Notes: a model not told the origin generated them from the sequence alone. Counted from the first letter of the stretch, positions 53,807 to 64,000 are shown. The stretch: DNA of 64,000 nucleotides from Hyphomicrobiales bacterium (GCA_027483505.1 JAIXUP010000009.1:124001-188000), one strand, 5' to 3'. A program made the numbers and translations.

Positions 53807-53846
53807 TCCTCATCCGTCGACAAGCTCGGGATGAGGACACTTTTTA
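53807..53846 (+). repeat. Palindromic repeat with T-run
   Basis: GTCCTCATCC (53807-53816) and GGATGAGGAC (53830-53839) form a ten-pair stem followed by TTTTT at 53842-53846. A related CATCCTGAG fragment lies at about 53748-53756. The CCTCATCC core is shared with the inner arms of the repeat at 11.2 kb. Confidence 0.5.
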
Positions 53847-53854
53847 CGTCTGCG

Positions 53855-54829
53855 TCAGGTGTTCAGCATCTTGCGATACTCGGAATAGGCCGAGATCAGC
53901 ATGTCGCTGTCGTTGTATCGGGCGGTCCAGCCCAGTTCGCGGGTCGCCTTCGAGGTGTCGAGGATGCAGACCTCGTCAGCGATCAGGTACTGCTCGGGGT
54001 CCATCAGCGGCAGGTTGATGAAATCGAGCATGTCGAGCGTCCGCTTGACGGCCCAGCCCGGCGTCGGCAGCAGGATCGACTTCGAGCCGGCGTGGCGGAT
54101 GAGGTCTCCCAGCAACTGGCGCACGGGCGGAGGGTTGTCCGAGCCGAGATTGTAGGCGCTGTTCGGGATGCCGGCGCGCCAGGCGGCCTGGCAGGCCGAG
54201 GCGCAGTCGAACACCGAGATGAACTGGTAGGGGTTCGTCCCGGCCCCGATCATCGGGACGGGCAGGTTGAGGTCGATGAGCCTGAACAGCTTTGACAGGA
54301 TGCCGAGCCGGCCCGGCCCAATGATCAGCCGCGGACGGAAGATCGAAATGCTGAAACCGCGGTCGCGGTAGGCGCCGCACAGGGTCTCGGTCGCCAGTTT
54401 GCTCATGCCGTACTCGCCGAGCGGGTTGGCGGGGTGGTCCTCGGTCTGCGGCACGGTGACGGAGTGGCCGTAGATCATGTCGGTGGTGAAGTGCACCAGC
54501 TTTCGCGCCCCGACTTCCTCCATCCATTCGAGGATGTTGCGGGTGCCGTCGAAATTCACGGGCCAGAAGAACTCGTGCCGTTTGGCGCGTGGCATGATCG
54601 GGGACAGCATCTTGGCCGAAAGGTTGTAGACGATGTCGTTGGCGCCGAGCGGGATGGCGCGCAACGTCTCCGGCGCGGTCACGTCAATCCGGATGAAGCG
54701 CGCGTTCTGGTAGACCGCATGGGCGCTGTTGTGGATGTCGGCGACAATGACCTCTTCTCCGAGCGCGGTGAGGTCTCCTGCGAGCCGTTGTCCCACAAAG
54801 CCATCGCCGCCGATGATGATGTGTTTCAT
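53855..54829 (-). CDS. Extended SDR NAD-dependent epimerase/dehydratase
   Basis: 324 residues. GGDGFVGQRLAG (8-19) is the NAD Rossmann loop, VYNLSAKML follows, and YGMSKLATETL carries the catalytic Tyr and Lys (YxxxK). The C-terminal sugar-nucleotide region includes RPRLIIGPGRLG. Probable nucleotide-sugar or lipid-linked-sugar dehydrogenase/epimerase. It is a possible functional stand-in for DprE2, which is a shorter classical SDR in mycobacteria, but nothing shows this. A 39-base gap separates it from the EmrE-like gene. Confidence 0.85.
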   Translation of the reverse strand: MKHIIIGGDGFVGQRLAGDLTALGEEVIVADIHNSAHAVYQNARFIRIDVTAPETLRAIPLGANDIVYNLSAKMLSPIMPRAKRHEFFWPVNFDGTRNILEWMEEVGARKLVHFTTDMIYGHSVTVPQTEDHPANPLGEYGMSKLATETLCGAYRDRGFSISIFRPRLIIGPGRLGILSKLFRLIDLNLPVPMIGAGTNPYQFISVFDCASACQAAWRAGIPNSAYNLGSDNPPPVRQLLGDLIRHAGSKSILLPTPGWAVKRTLDMLDFINLPLMDPEQYLIADEVCILDTSKATRELGWTARYNDSDMLISAYSEYRKMLNT

Positions 54830-54868
54830 GTTGTAACAATCCTGTCTTCAATCAGGCCATTTGGCCGG

Positions 54869-55252
54869 TCAGCTTTGGGCAATCAGGATGGTGCCCGCAA
54901 CGATCAGGCCAATGCCGGCGAGACGGGCCAGGCCCACATCCTCGGCGAAGAAGAAATAGCTGTAGGCGGCCACCACCACATAGGCGAGGCTCAGGAAAGG
55001 ATAGGCGTAGGACAGCTGCACCCGTGACAGGACGATCAGGTGCGAGGCCATGCTGATGACGAAGGTGCTGAGGCCCAGGAAGACGAAGGGATTGAACACC
55101 ACCCTGAACACGGTGCCGATCAGGCCGTCGGCGCCGATGTCGAGCGGGCCGAGGCTGGTCATGCCCTTCTTGAGCATGATCTGGGCCGCCGCGTTGGTCA
55201 GCACGGTGAACAGGATGAGCGGAAGGAAGGAGATCGAGGACGCTGCTGGCAT
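54869..55252 (-). CDS. Small EmrE/EamA-like membrane protein, 127 aa
   Basis: 127 residues with four helices, the half-size DMT topology of small multidrug-resistance and ArnE/ArnF-type proteins: LFTVLTNAAAQIMLKKGM in helix 1, LSRVQLSYAYPFLSLAYVVV in part in helix 3, ARLAGIGLIVAGTIL at the end. ArnE/F-type members flip undecaprenyl-phosphate aminoarabinose. The location next to sugar genes supports a lipid-sugar flippase, unproven. ATG 55252 is the natural start; the longer open frame is antisense material. Confidence 0.75.
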   Translation of the reverse strand: MPAASSISFLPLILFTVLTNAAAQIMLKKGMTSLGPLDIGADGLIGTVFRVVFNPFVFLGLSTFVISMASHLIVLSRVQLSYAYPFLSLAYVVVAAYSYFFFAEDVGLARLAGIGLIVAGTILIAQS

Positions 55253-55341
55253 GGGCGTCAAATTACCACCAGCCCCGCCAATCGCCTCGCAGTATCGCGT
55301 CACAGCGTTAAAGCTTGGCGCATGCGCGGCAGCGGACGCTG

Positions 55342-56309
55342 CTAGTCCTCGAGATGGCAGGCCGCCAGCCGGCCATCCTTCAGGGTCCGCAGCGCGGGGC
55401 TGTCGACCCTGCAGCGTGCCACCGCAAACGGGCAACGTGTGTGGAAGTGGCAGCCGGGCGGCGGGTTCTGGGGTGACGGCACATCGCCCTCGATCACCAG
55501 TTTCTCGCGCCTTGCGCGCGGATCGGGCAGGGGTGCCGCCGAGATCAGGGCGCGTGTGTAAGGATGGCGCGGATTGGCGAAGATCGCGTCCCGGTCCGCC
55601 ACCTCGACAATGCGGCCGAGATACATCACGGCGATGCGGTGGCCGATATGCTCAACGACGCCGAGGTCGTGGCTGACGAACAGGTAGGCGAGGCCGAACT
55701 CCTCCTGCAGGTCCATCATCAGGTTGAGCACCTGCGCCTGCACCGAAACGTCGAGCGCCGAGACCGGCTCGTCCGCCACGATCACGCTCGGGTTGAGGGC
55801 GAGCGCGCGGGCGATCCCCAATCGCTGCTTCTGGCCGCCCGAGAACTCGAACGGATACTTGTGCATGGCGTCGCTGCTGAGGCCGACCTTCTTGAGCAGC
55901 GCGACGGTGCGGTCACTGCGTTCCGAAGCCGGAATGTCGCCGAAGTTCTCCAGCGGCTCGGACACGACCGCCCCGGCCGTGAGGCGCGGATTGAGCGAGG
56001 CGGACGGGTCCTGGAAGACCATCTGGATGCGTTTGCGCCAGGGCTGCATCTGGGTGCGCGACAGGCCCGTGATGTCGGTGCCGTGCAGCCTGATCGTGCC
56101 GGCGGTCGCCGGGATCAGCCCCATCGCGAGCTTGCCGACCGTGGATTTGCCGCAACCCGACTCACCCACCAGACACAGCGTTTCGCCGGGGCGAATGGCA
56201 AACGAAACGCCATCGACGGCCTTGACGTGTGCCACGACCCGCCGCAGGACGCCCTTCTCGACGGGGAAGTGCTTTTTCAGGCCTTCGACGGCCAGAACGG
56301 GTTCGGCGC

Positions 56310-56313
<4 letters not shown>
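55342..56313 (-). CDS. Peptide-type ABC transporter ATP-binding protein (OppF/DppF-like)
   Basis: 323 residues. Walker A GESGCGKST, Q-loop in MVFQDPSASLNP, signature FSGGQKQRLGIARAL, Walker B VIVADEPVSALD, and a C-terminal oligopeptide/nickel-type extension with CHFHTRCPFAVARC. The last gene of a five-gene leftward operon. Its start overlaps the end of the upstream ATPase gene by four bases. Confidence 0.93.
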
Positions 56314-57316
<1,003 letters not shown>

Positions 57317-57320
<4 letters not shown>

Positions 57321-58183
57321 ATGCGCCTCGCAAGCCGGGGGTCCAGCCGGTCGCGCAGGCCGTCGCCGACGAGATTGACGGCCAGCACCACGAGCGCGAG
57401 CGCCAGGCCGGGCGCGAAGATCGTCCAGGGCGCGCGGCTGAGGAACAGGCGCGAGGATGCGACCATGTTGCCCCAGGTCGGAATGTCCGGCGGCGTCCCG
57501 GCGCCGAGGAAGGACAGCGACGCCTCGATCAGGATCGCGGAAGCGCAGATATAGGTCGCCTGCACGATCAGCGGCGGAAACGTCGATGGCATGATGTGGC
57601 GGAGCAGGATCTTCCAGGTCGGCGCGCCGCCCGCGACTGCGGCCTCGACATAGGGCGCCTCGCGCACGCTCAGCACCACCGAGCGGACCAGCCGCACCAC
57701 ACGCGGAATCTCCGGGATCATGATCGCCACAATCACCGTCGTCACGCTGGCGCGGGTGAGCGAGACCAGCGCGATGGCGAGAAGGATGGCTGGAATGGCC
57801 ATCAACCCGTCCATGAAGCGCATGACGATGGTGTCGGCCGTGCGGAAGAAGCCGGCGAGCAGGCCGATCATCAGTCCGATCCCGACCGACAGGAAGGCGA
57901 CCGTAAGACCAACCATGAGTGACACACGTGCGCCATAGACGGTGCGGGCGAAGACATCGCGGCCAAGGCTGTCCGTGCCGAGCCAGTTCACGGCCGATGG
58001 CGGACGCAGGCGCTGGGCGGGCTGCATCCTGATCGGGTCGCCCGCGATCAGCGGCGCGAAGACCGCCAGCAGGGCCATGACGATGAGGATGACCGCGCCG
58101 GCGACCAGCGTCGGGTTGCGCCGGACGAAGCGCCATGGCCGGAAGCGTGGAACGGATGGGGCCGGGGCTGTGGCGACACTCAC
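57317..58183 (-). CDS. Peptide-type ABC transporter permease (DppC-like)
   Basis: About 288 residues with six helices. RFRPWRFVRRNPTLVAGAVI is the usual OppC/DppC N-terminus, and APYVEAAVAGGAPTWKILLRH in part is the EAA loop contacting the ATPases. GTG 58183, just after the upstream permease stop, is preferred; an ATG at 58231 would overlap that gene by 44 bases. Second permease of the importer. Confidence 0.9.
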
Positions 58184-58187
58184 GGCT

Positions 58188-59129
58188 TCAATACCTGATC
58201 CGGGGGTCGATGACGGTATAGGTGAGATCAACCAGAAGGTTCACCAGCACATAGACGCCGGAGAAGATCAGGATCACGCCCTGGATGATCGGATAGTCAC
58301 GCTTGGCGATGGCGTCCACCACCAGGCGGCCGATGCCGGGAATGTTGAACACCGTTTCTGTGATAACCACACCGCTGATCAAAAGCGCGACGCCGATGCC
58401 GATGACCGTGACGATCGGCACGCCGGCGTTCTTCAGCGCGTGCTTCAGCAGCATCGACTCATTGGCAACCCCTTTCGCCTTCGCTGTCCGGATATAGTCC
58501 TCCGAGAGCACATCGAGCATCGAAGCACGGGTGATGCGCGCGATCAGCGCGATGTAGGCAAGGCCGAGCGCAATCGAGGGCAGCACCAGATTGCGTGCCC
58601 AGCCATCGAGCCCCTCGCTCATGGGTGTGTAGCCCTGCACGGGCAGCCAGCGCAGTTCGATGGCGAACAGGTAGATCAGGAGATAGCCCACCACGAAGGT
58701 CGGGACCGAGAAGCCCACGACCGAGATCACCATCAGGACCCGGTCAATCCAGGTGCCGGCCTTCCAGGCGGCCAGGACGCCAAAGCTGATGGCCAGCGTC
58801 ACCGCCACCACAAGCGTCGTCAGCGCCAGTGACAACGTCGGTTCAAGCCGCTGGCCGACCAGCTTCAGCACAGGTTCGTTCGAGAAGATCGAGACGCCGA
58901 GATCGCCCTGCAGGACATGGCCGATCCAGCGGATGAACTGCACCGGCAGCGGGTCAGACAGGCCCAGCTTCTGCCGGATGCCGTCGATCGCCTCGGGCGT
59001 GGCATTGTCGCCGGCGATGATCGCGGCCGGATCGCCGGGCGACAGATGCAGCAGCAGGAAGACGAAGACGGCGACCATCGCCATCACCAGCAGCGTCGAA
59101 AACAGGCGACGGATCACGTAAGCGAGCAT
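58188..59129 (-). CDS. Peptide-type ABC transporter permease (DppB-like)
   Basis: 313 residues with six helices. MLAYVIRRLFSTLLVMAMVA is the classical DppB N-terminus and the EAA loop region is DYIRTAKAKGVANESMLLKH in part. It forms the channel with the DppC-like subunit. A 52-base gap separates it from the binding-protein gene, which lies upstream in the operon. Confidence 0.94.
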   Translation of the reverse strand: MLAYVIRRLFSTLLVMAMVAVFVFLLLHLSPGDPAAIIAGDNATPEAIDGIRQKLGLSDPLPVQFIRWIGHVLQGDLGVSIFSNEPVLKLVGQRLEPTLSLALTTLVVAVTLAISFGVLAAWKAGTWIDRVLMVISVVGFSVPTFVVGYLLIYLFAIELRWLPVQGYTPMSEGLDGWARNLVLPSIALGLAYIALIARITRASMLDVLSEDYIRTAKAKGVANESMLLKHALKNAGVPIVTVIGIGVALLISGVVITETVFNIPGIGRLVVDAIAKRDYPIIQGVILIFSGVYVLVNLLVDLTYTVIDPRIRY

Positions 59130-59181
59130 GAAGCAGGCTCATTCATGATCCGTGCCACCGGTCCGGCGATATCGCCCCTGG

Positions 59182-60786
59182 TCATCCCGTCCGGCCGACG
59201 TTCCAGAACGGCGCCAGTTCGGGCATGCCGATCATGCCGGTCAGGTTGGCGCGCATGGCGGATGGCTGCAGCCACTGGCCATAATGGACGTGGGGGACGT
59301 AGTTCCAGGCGTTCTCCTGCATGGCGCGCGCTGCGGCCATCCGCTCCTCCGGCGTGGCGGCCGCGGCCCAGGCGTCGCGCAACTGTTCGTTCTTCTCGTC
59401 GGTCGGCCAGCCGAACCAGGCATTGGCGCCGTTCGAGGCGTGACCCGCCAGTGCGACCGGATTCGAATAGGCGCTGCCCGAAGCCGACGTGAAGAAGATG
59501 TTCCAGCCGCCCTGATCCGGCGGATTGCGGTTGGCGCGGCGGGCGACGACGCCGCCCCAGTCCGACGTGACCAGTTCGACATTGACGCCGGCAGCCCGCA
59601 GCCACTGCTGATAGAGCAGGCCCGCGTTGGTCATGTGCTGGACATTGGATGCCGAGAGCAGCACGACCGGCCGCCCGTCATAGCCCGCTTCCCGGAAGAG
59701 CTGCCGGGCGCGGTCGATGTTCTGGCCGCCCTTGAACCAGTCGGTGTTGGCGTCGTTCTCGGTGGGCGTGTTGCAGGCGAAGATGGAGCCGCAGCCGCGA
59801 TAGTATTTCTCGTTGCCGAAGGTCGCCTTCATCACCTCTGTCGGGTGGGTAAGATAGAGCATCGCCCGGCGCGCGAGCACGTTGTTGAAGGGCGGGTGCA
59901 GGTGGTTCAGCCGGCACCAGCCCATGGTGCCGGACTGGTTCATCACCTCGAGCTTGATGTTGCGGTCCTTCTCGAGCGTATCGATCAGATCCAGCGACGG
60001 CCATTCGACGAAGTCGATCTCACCGGCCTGCAGCGCCGCGACCTGGGTCTGCGGGTCGGCCATGTTTTCCATGATCACACGGTCCATGCGGGCCACCTTG
60101 CCGCCGGCCATGAACGAGGCGGGCTCGGAGCGCGGCACGTAGTTCGGGTTGCGGTCATAGACATAGCGCGCACCCTGGCGGCTTTCGGTGCGGTTGTAGA
60201 TGAAGGGGCCGGAGCCGATGTACTCGGTGATCTGGGTCTGCGGATCGGTCAGCGCTTCTTTCTCGCGCATGATGTAGCAGACATTGGTCGAGGCCTTGGC
60301 CAGCCAGTCGATCAGCAGCGGGTAGGGCTCGCGCAGCACGATCCGGAACGTCTTCTCATCGACGACAGGCGTGTCGGTGACGCGCCGGAACATGTGCTGG
60401 CCGCCGCCGTCGCGGGCCGCCCAGCGCCGGATCGAGGCCACGCAGTCCTTGGCGGTCACGGCCTCGCCGGATGAGAAGCGCAGACCATCGCGCAGGACGA
60501 AGGTGTAGGTCTTCCTGTCGTCGGATAAGTTGAAGCTCTGCACCATTTGCGGCTGGGCGCGGTACTGGCTGTCGATGCCAAACAGCGTGTCGTAGATCAG
60601 CCCGCCATGGTAGGAAGCCATGTTGGCGGTGGTCCAGATCGGATCAAACGCGGCCAGATCGCCATGCATCACGGCACGCAGGGTTCTGGCGCGCGTCGGC
60701 GCGGCCTGTGCGAAGACAAGTGACGGCGATGCGATCAGCGCGCTGGCTGCGGTTGCGGCTTTCAGGATCTCGCGGCGTGTGGACAT
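59182..60786 (-). CDS. Peptide-type ABC transporter substrate-binding protein (family 5), Tat-exported
   Basis: 534 residues. A twin-arginine leader (STRREILKAATAAS) is followed by an SBP_bac_5 domain: LRAVMHGDLAAFDPIW, GLIYDTLFGID and the YTFVLRDGLRFSSGEAVTA segment are typical. Members bind peptides, opines, nickel or other small ligands. It is the first gene of the operon and lies divergent to an M81 peptidase gene, which suggests a small peptide or peptide-like ligand that is degraded after import. Confidence 0.93.
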   Translation of the reverse strand: MSTRREILKAATAASALIASPSLVFAQAAPTRARTLRAVMHGDLAAFDPIWTTANMASYHGGLIYDTLFGIDSQYRAQPQMVQSFNLSDDRKTYTFVLRDGLRFSSGEAVTAKDCVASIRRWAARDGGGQHMFRRVTDTPVVDEKTFRIVLREPYPLLIDWLAKASTNVCYIMREKEALTDPQTQITEYIGSGPFIYNRTESRQGARYVYDRNPNYVPRSEPASFMAGGKVARMDRVIMENMADPQTQVAALQAGEIDFVEWPSLDLIDTLEKDRNIKLEVMNQSGTMGWCRLNHLHPPFNNVLARRAMLYLTHPTEVMKATFGNEKYYRGCGSIFACNTPTENDANTDWFKGGQNIDRARQLFREAGYDGRPVVLLSASNVQHMTNAGLLYQQWLRAAGVNVELVTSDWGGVVARRANRNPPDQGGWNIFFTSASGSAYSNPVALAGHASNGANAWFGWPTDEKNEQLRDAWAAAATPEERMAAARAMQENAWNYVPHVHYGQWLQPSAMRANLTGMIGMPELAPFWNVGRTG

Positions 60787-60959
60787 GGTTACCCTCCCAG
60801 ATGAACCTTGGCTTCAACATATACCTGCGGATTAACGCACGGTCCCGTGGCCGAGTGCAAGGGACATCTGCCATGCGGCCCGCGCCGTTGTCTTCGCCGT
60901 GGAATTGGGCTTCATTTCAGATCCCCGCCAACCGGCAGCCCGCCATCCGGATGTGACCC

Positions 60960-62438
60960 ATGCGCCTGTTCACCGCCTCGCTCGGCACCGAAAGCAACAC
61001 ATTCTCCCCGATCCCCACCGGCCTTTCGAGCTTCATGGGCGCCTATCACCACGGCCCGGGGCAGGCCCCCGAGATTCCCCATCACTATACGGCGCCATTG
61101 CATGCCGGTCGCCGCCGGGCGCGGCAGGAAGGTTTCACGCTGATCGAGGGATCGGGGTTTGGCACGGAGCCTTCGGGCGCCTGCGCCAAGTCGGCCTATG
61201 AGCACATGCGTGACACCATCCTGGACGAGATCAAGGCGGCGATGCCGCTCGACGGCATCCTGCTCGGCATGCACGGCGCCTTCGTCGCCGAGGGCTATGA
61301 CGATGTCGAGGGCGATGTGCTGGAGCGGGCGCGAAAGATCGTCGGCCCGAAATGCGTGATCGGCGTGGAACTCGACCCACACTGCCACCTGACGAAAAAG
61401 CGCGTCAGCCTCGCCGACATCATCATCCTGTACAAGGAATATCCGCACACCGATTTCATGCCGCGGGCGGAGGAGTTGCTGACCATCGTGCTGAAGACGA
61501 TCCGCGGCGAGATCAGGCCGGTGGCCAGCCTGTATGACTGCCGGATGATCGCCTTCTTTCCGACCACGATGGAGCCGACTCGCTCGTTCGTTGACCGCAT
61601 GTCGGCCCTGGAAGGTCAGGACGGCGTGCTGTCGGTATCGCTCGGGCACGGCTTCCCGCATGCCGACGTTCCGGAGATGGGCACGCGGGTGCTTGTCTAC
61701 ACCGACAATGACAAGAAGGCCGGCGACGCCCTGGCCACCAGGCTTGGCAAGGAGATCGTCGGGCTGCGTGGCAAGACCTCGCCGAAGCTGCTGAGCGTCG
61801 GGCAGGCGCTGAAGCAGGCCGCCACGGTCGACACCTCCAAGGGCCCGGTCGTGATCGCCGAGCCCGCCGACAATGCCGGCGGCGGCTCTGCGTCCGACAA
61901 CACGATGTGGCTGCAGGCGCTGATCAAGCGCGGTGTCAAGAATTGCGCCGTCGCGCCGATGTGGGACCCGCAGGCGGTGGCCTTCGCCCACACGATGGGC
62001 GTGGGCGCGCGCTTCAGGGTGCGCATCGGCGGCAAGACCTCCGAATTGTCCAACAAGCCGGTTGATTGCGAGGTCGAGGTGATCGGCCTGGCACGCGATG
62101 GCCTGCAGTCCTTCGGGGACGCCAAGACCCCGATGGGCGACATGGCCTGCCTCCGCATCGGCGGCGAAATCGATGTGGTTGTGCTGAACCACCGCACGCA
62201 GGCCTTTGGCCTTGAGATGTTCACGCTGGTCGGAGTCGATCCGCGCAAGAAGAGCCTGATCGTGGTCAAGTCGGCCCAGCATTTCCATGCCGCCTACGGG
62301 CCTATCGCCTCGCGGGTGCTGTACAGCGAGACGCAGGGACCCTCGACGCAGAACTATGCGACCCACCCGTACAAGCGGGTGACGCGGCCACTCTATCCGC
62401 TCGATCCGAAGCCGGGCGCCGGATCTCTGGTGCTGTAA
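60960..62438 (+). CDS. M81-family metallopeptidase (MlrC-like)
   Basis: 492 residues. GTESNTFSP at the N-terminus, ILLGMHGAFVAEGYDD, ELDPHCHL and TDFMPRAEELL are the DUF1485/M81 N-terminal motifs with likely metal-binding His/Asp; NAGGGSASDNT and the C-terminal MlrC region (SAQHFHAAYG) complete it. MlrC degrades microcystin-derived linear peptide. Other members sit beside peptide ABC importers, as here. No signal peptide, so it acts in the cytoplasm on imported substrate. Confidence 0.92.
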   Translation: MRLFTASLGTESNTFSPIPTGLSSFMGAYHHGPGQAPEIPHHYTAPLHAGRRRARQEGFTLIEGSGFGTEPSGACAKSAYEHMRDTILDEIKAAMPLDGILLGMHGAFVAEGYDDVEGDVLERARKIVGPKCVIGVELDPHCHLTKKRVSLADIIILYKEYPHTDFMPRAEELLTIVLKTIRGEIRPVASLYDCRMIAFFPTTMEPTRSFVDRMSALEGQDGVLSVSLGHGFPHADVPEMGTRVLVYTDNDKKAGDALATRLGKEIVGLRGKTSPKLLSVGQALKQAATVDTSKGPVVIAEPADNAGGGSASDNTMWLQALIKRGVKNCAVAPMWDPQAVAFAHTMGVGARFRVRIGGKTSELSNKPVDCEVEVIGLARDGLQSFGDAKTPMGDMACLRIGGEIDVVVLNHRTQAFGLEMFTLVGVDPRKKSLIVVKSAQHFHAAYGPIASRVLYSETQGPSTQNYATHPYKRVTRPLYPLDPKPGAGSLVL

Positions 62439-62442
62439 CGCC

Positions 62443-63336
62443 ATGGCGAACGAAGACAGGGCCGTCGGCGTTGTCGGCCTCGGCAACATGGGCCTTGGCA
62501 TGACCGCCACCCTGCTGCGAAAGGGCTTTGCCGTCACTGGTTATGACCTGTCGGCGGAGCGCTGCGCCCTCGCCGGGGCCGCTGGCGTCACGATCGCACA
62601 CGATCTGCCGACGCTGGCGCGCGGCGCCGCGACCGTGGTGCTCTCGTTGCCGCTTGCCAGGCATGTCGCGGCGACGGTCGAAGGCGACGACGGACTCGTG
62701 GCCCATGCTTTGGCTGGCTCCGTGATCATCGACACGTCGACCTCGGAGGCGGCGACGTCGCGGCGCCTCGCAGCCCTGTGCGCCGCAAGATCCATCGGTT
62801 TTCTCGATGCGCCCGTGTCCGGCGGGCCGGCAGGCGCCAGCGCCGGGACGCTGGCCATCATGATCGGCGGCGAGGCTGGCCATGTCGCCGCGGCCCGGCC
62901 CGTGCTCGACGCCATGGGCACAAAAGCGCTACATGTCGGGCCGTCCGGCGCAGGCAATGTCGCCAAACTTGTCAACAATCTGCTGGTTGCGTCCCACCTG
63001 CTGACCATGTCGGAAGCCATGAGCCTGTCGGAAGCGGCGGGCGTGCCGGCCGCGGATGTGCTCAAGGTCGTCAACGCCGCATCGGGCCGCAGCGCGGTCT
63101 CTGAGGTCAACTATCCGCGCTGGATCGAGAGTGGCGGTTTTGACTCCGGCTTCACCATGGGGCTGATGCGCAAGGATGTCGGGCTCGCGGCGGCGCTTGT
63201 CGCAGAGGTTGGGGCCAGCCTGCCGATGTCGGAACTGGCGGCCAGATTGTGGAGCGAAAGCGCGGCCCGCCTCGCGGATGGCGAGGATTTCAACCGGATC
63301 ACGCAGTTGCATCCTGCGCCGAGGTCGTCCTCATGA
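62443..63336 (+). CDS. Beta-hydroxyacid dehydrogenase family oxidoreductase
   Basis: 297 residues. VGVVGLGNMGLGMTATLL is the N-terminal NAD(P) motif, DAPVSGGPAGASAGTLAIM the substrate-site signature, and GAGNVAKLVNNLLV carries the catalytic Lys. Related enzymes are 3-hydroxyisobutyrate dehydrogenase, tartronate-semialdehyde reductase and GLYR. The gene starts five bases after the M81 stop and its stop overlaps the next start. Substrate unknown. Confidence 0.9.
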   Translation: MANEDRAVGVVGLGNMGLGMTATLLRKGFAVTGYDLSAERCALAGAAGVTIAHDLPTLARGAATVVLSLPLARHVAATVEGDDGLVAHALAGSVIIDTSTSEAATSRRLAALCAARSIGFLDAPVSGGPAGASAGTLAIMIGGEAGHVAAARPVLDAMGTKALHVGPSGAGNVAKLVNNLLVASHLLTMSEAMSLSEAAGVPAADVLKVVNAASGRSAVSEVNYPRWIESGGFDSGFTMGLMRKDVGLAAALVAEVGASLPMSELAARLWSESAARLADGEDFNRITQLHPAPRSSS

Positions 63337-64000
63337 GCGGCCAATCCATGCTGAACCCGGATCGCGCCGCACGATTGGCCGAACTTCTGTCCCTGTTCCT
63401 GCCCAACAGGCAGATCGGCAGCGTCATCAAGGGCGACATCCTTGCCGGCACGGGCGAGCAGATCGTGCTGACGGACGCCTTCACCGGGCTGCCGCTGGCT
63501 GCCTATGCGGATGGCGGCGCGGGCGCCGCGGAGGCGGCTGTGCAGGCCGCCGAAGCTGCCTTTCCGCTCTGGCAATCGCTGACCGCTTCGGCCCGCGGAC
63601 GGATCATCTGGGCCATCGGGCAGCAGGTCCGTCAGCATGCCGCAGCGCTGGCGGAGATGGAGGCCATCTCGGCGGGTAAGCCCATCCGCGACGCGCGGGC
63701 CGAGGTCGGACGCGTCGCCGAGATGTTCGAGTACTATGCCGGCTGGGCCGACAAGATCGAGGGTTCGGTCATTCCCGTGCCGACCAGCCATCTCAACTAT
63801 GTCCGGCGCGAGGCCTACGGCGTCGTCACCCAGATCACGCCGTGGAACGCGCCGATCTTCACGGCGGGCTGGCAGATCGCGCCGGCGCTGGCGGCCGGCA
63901 ATGCAGTGGTGCTGAAGCCGTCGGAACTGACGCCGCTGACCTCGCTGGCGCTCGGCATGCTGATTGCCCGCACCGATGCGCCAAGGGGCCTCGTCAATGT
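63333..64000 (+). CDS. Aldehyde dehydrogenase, 5' part (runs off the window)
   Basis: The first 222 codons of an aldehyde dehydrogenase. ATG 63333 overlaps the preceding stop (ATGA). GRIIWAIGQQVRQHAAALA, ISAGKPIRDARAEV, GVVTQITPWNAPIFTAGWQ in part and VVLKPSELTPLTSLALG are the usual N-terminal NAD-binding motifs. The catalytic Cys and Glu lie beyond the end. With the hydroxyacid dehydrogenase it suggests oxidation of a small alcohol or semialdehyde from the imported substrate. Confidence 0.9.
   Translation, partial: MSGQSMLNPDRAARLAELLSLFLPNRQIGSVIKGDILAGTGEQIVLTDAFTGLPLAAYADGGAGAAEAAVQAAEAAFPLWQSLTASARGRIIWAIGQQVRQHAAALAEMEAISAGKPIRDARAEVGRVAEMFEYYAGWADKIEGSVIPVPTSHLNYVRREAYGVVTQITPWNAPIFTAGWQIAPALAAGNAVVLKPSELTPLTSLALGMLIARTDAPRGLVN

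Overview
The window is high-GC DNA from an alphaproteobacterium, most likely of the order Hyphomicrobiales (Rhizobiales). The grounds are the gene families and their neighbourhoods: an ornithine decarboxylase, GNAT and homospermidine synthase polyamine block with a probable speF-type leader RNA; an sdhCDAB operon plus a distant DUF1674 (SdhAF4) gene; an Omp19/Inh-type lipoprotein; a heparinase next to an RsmB-type methyltransferase; and a SigF/NrsF sigma/anti-sigma pair. The genus cannot be fixed from what I see. No rRNA, tRNA, CRISPR array, insertion sequence, phage or integrase gene was found, so this reads as ordinary chromosome with some strain-variable surface-glycan blocks.

Layout. 1-4.3 kb: homospermidine module behind a structured leader. 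4.4-9.1 kb: a membrane protein of unknown function, a MotA/MotB-like proton-channel pair, a GNAT and a drug/metabolite transporter. 9.1-15.1 kb: cpdB-like nucleotidase, a trans-sulfuration enzyme, a lower-GC SnoaL-like gene, aspartokinase and ubiG. 15.2-18.6 kb: sdhCDAB. 18.8-29.5 kb: lipoprotein, heparinase, rsmB, SdhAF4, a secreted nuclease, cfa, DUF2853, an L,D-transpeptidase, nrsF-sigF, a TVP38 protein and MTA phosphorylase. 29.5-30.7 kb: an amidohydrolase. 30.8-44.8 kb: a Wzx/Wzy-type exopolysaccharide locus with initiating sugar transferase, WecG, DUF6492, flippase, GH10 glycanase, a Wzc-like protein with a damaged P-loop, an O-antigen ligase/polymerase-like protein and three glycosyltransferases. 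44.8-47.9 kb: SCO protein, FAD oxidoreductase and GMP reductase. 48.1-55.3 kb: a second glycan block with a GT-C-like membrane protein divergent from a UbiA-DprE1 pair, then a class III aminotransferase, an extended SDR and a small EmrE-like protein. 55.3-64.0 kb: a five-gene peptide-type ABC importer divergent from an M81 peptidase, a beta-hydroxyacid dehydrogenase and an aldehyde dehydrogenase that runs off the end.

How the genes work together. Ornithine decarboxylase supplies putrescine and homospermidine synthase converts it to homospermidine; the leader RNA probably sets expression. The exopolysaccharide locus holds most steps from lipid-linked initiation to polymerisation, but no outer-membrane exporter is visible. 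The UbiA and DprE1 homologues look like the mycobacterial enzymes that make decaprenyl-phosphate arabinose. Together with the divergent GT-C-like protein they suggest a polyprenyl-phosphate pentose branch that could feed a pentofuranose-containing envelope glycan. This is the most interesting part of the window. Several starts were moved inward from the longest open frame on the basis of Shine-Dalgarno sequences, GTG starts and stop/start overlaps; each case is stated.
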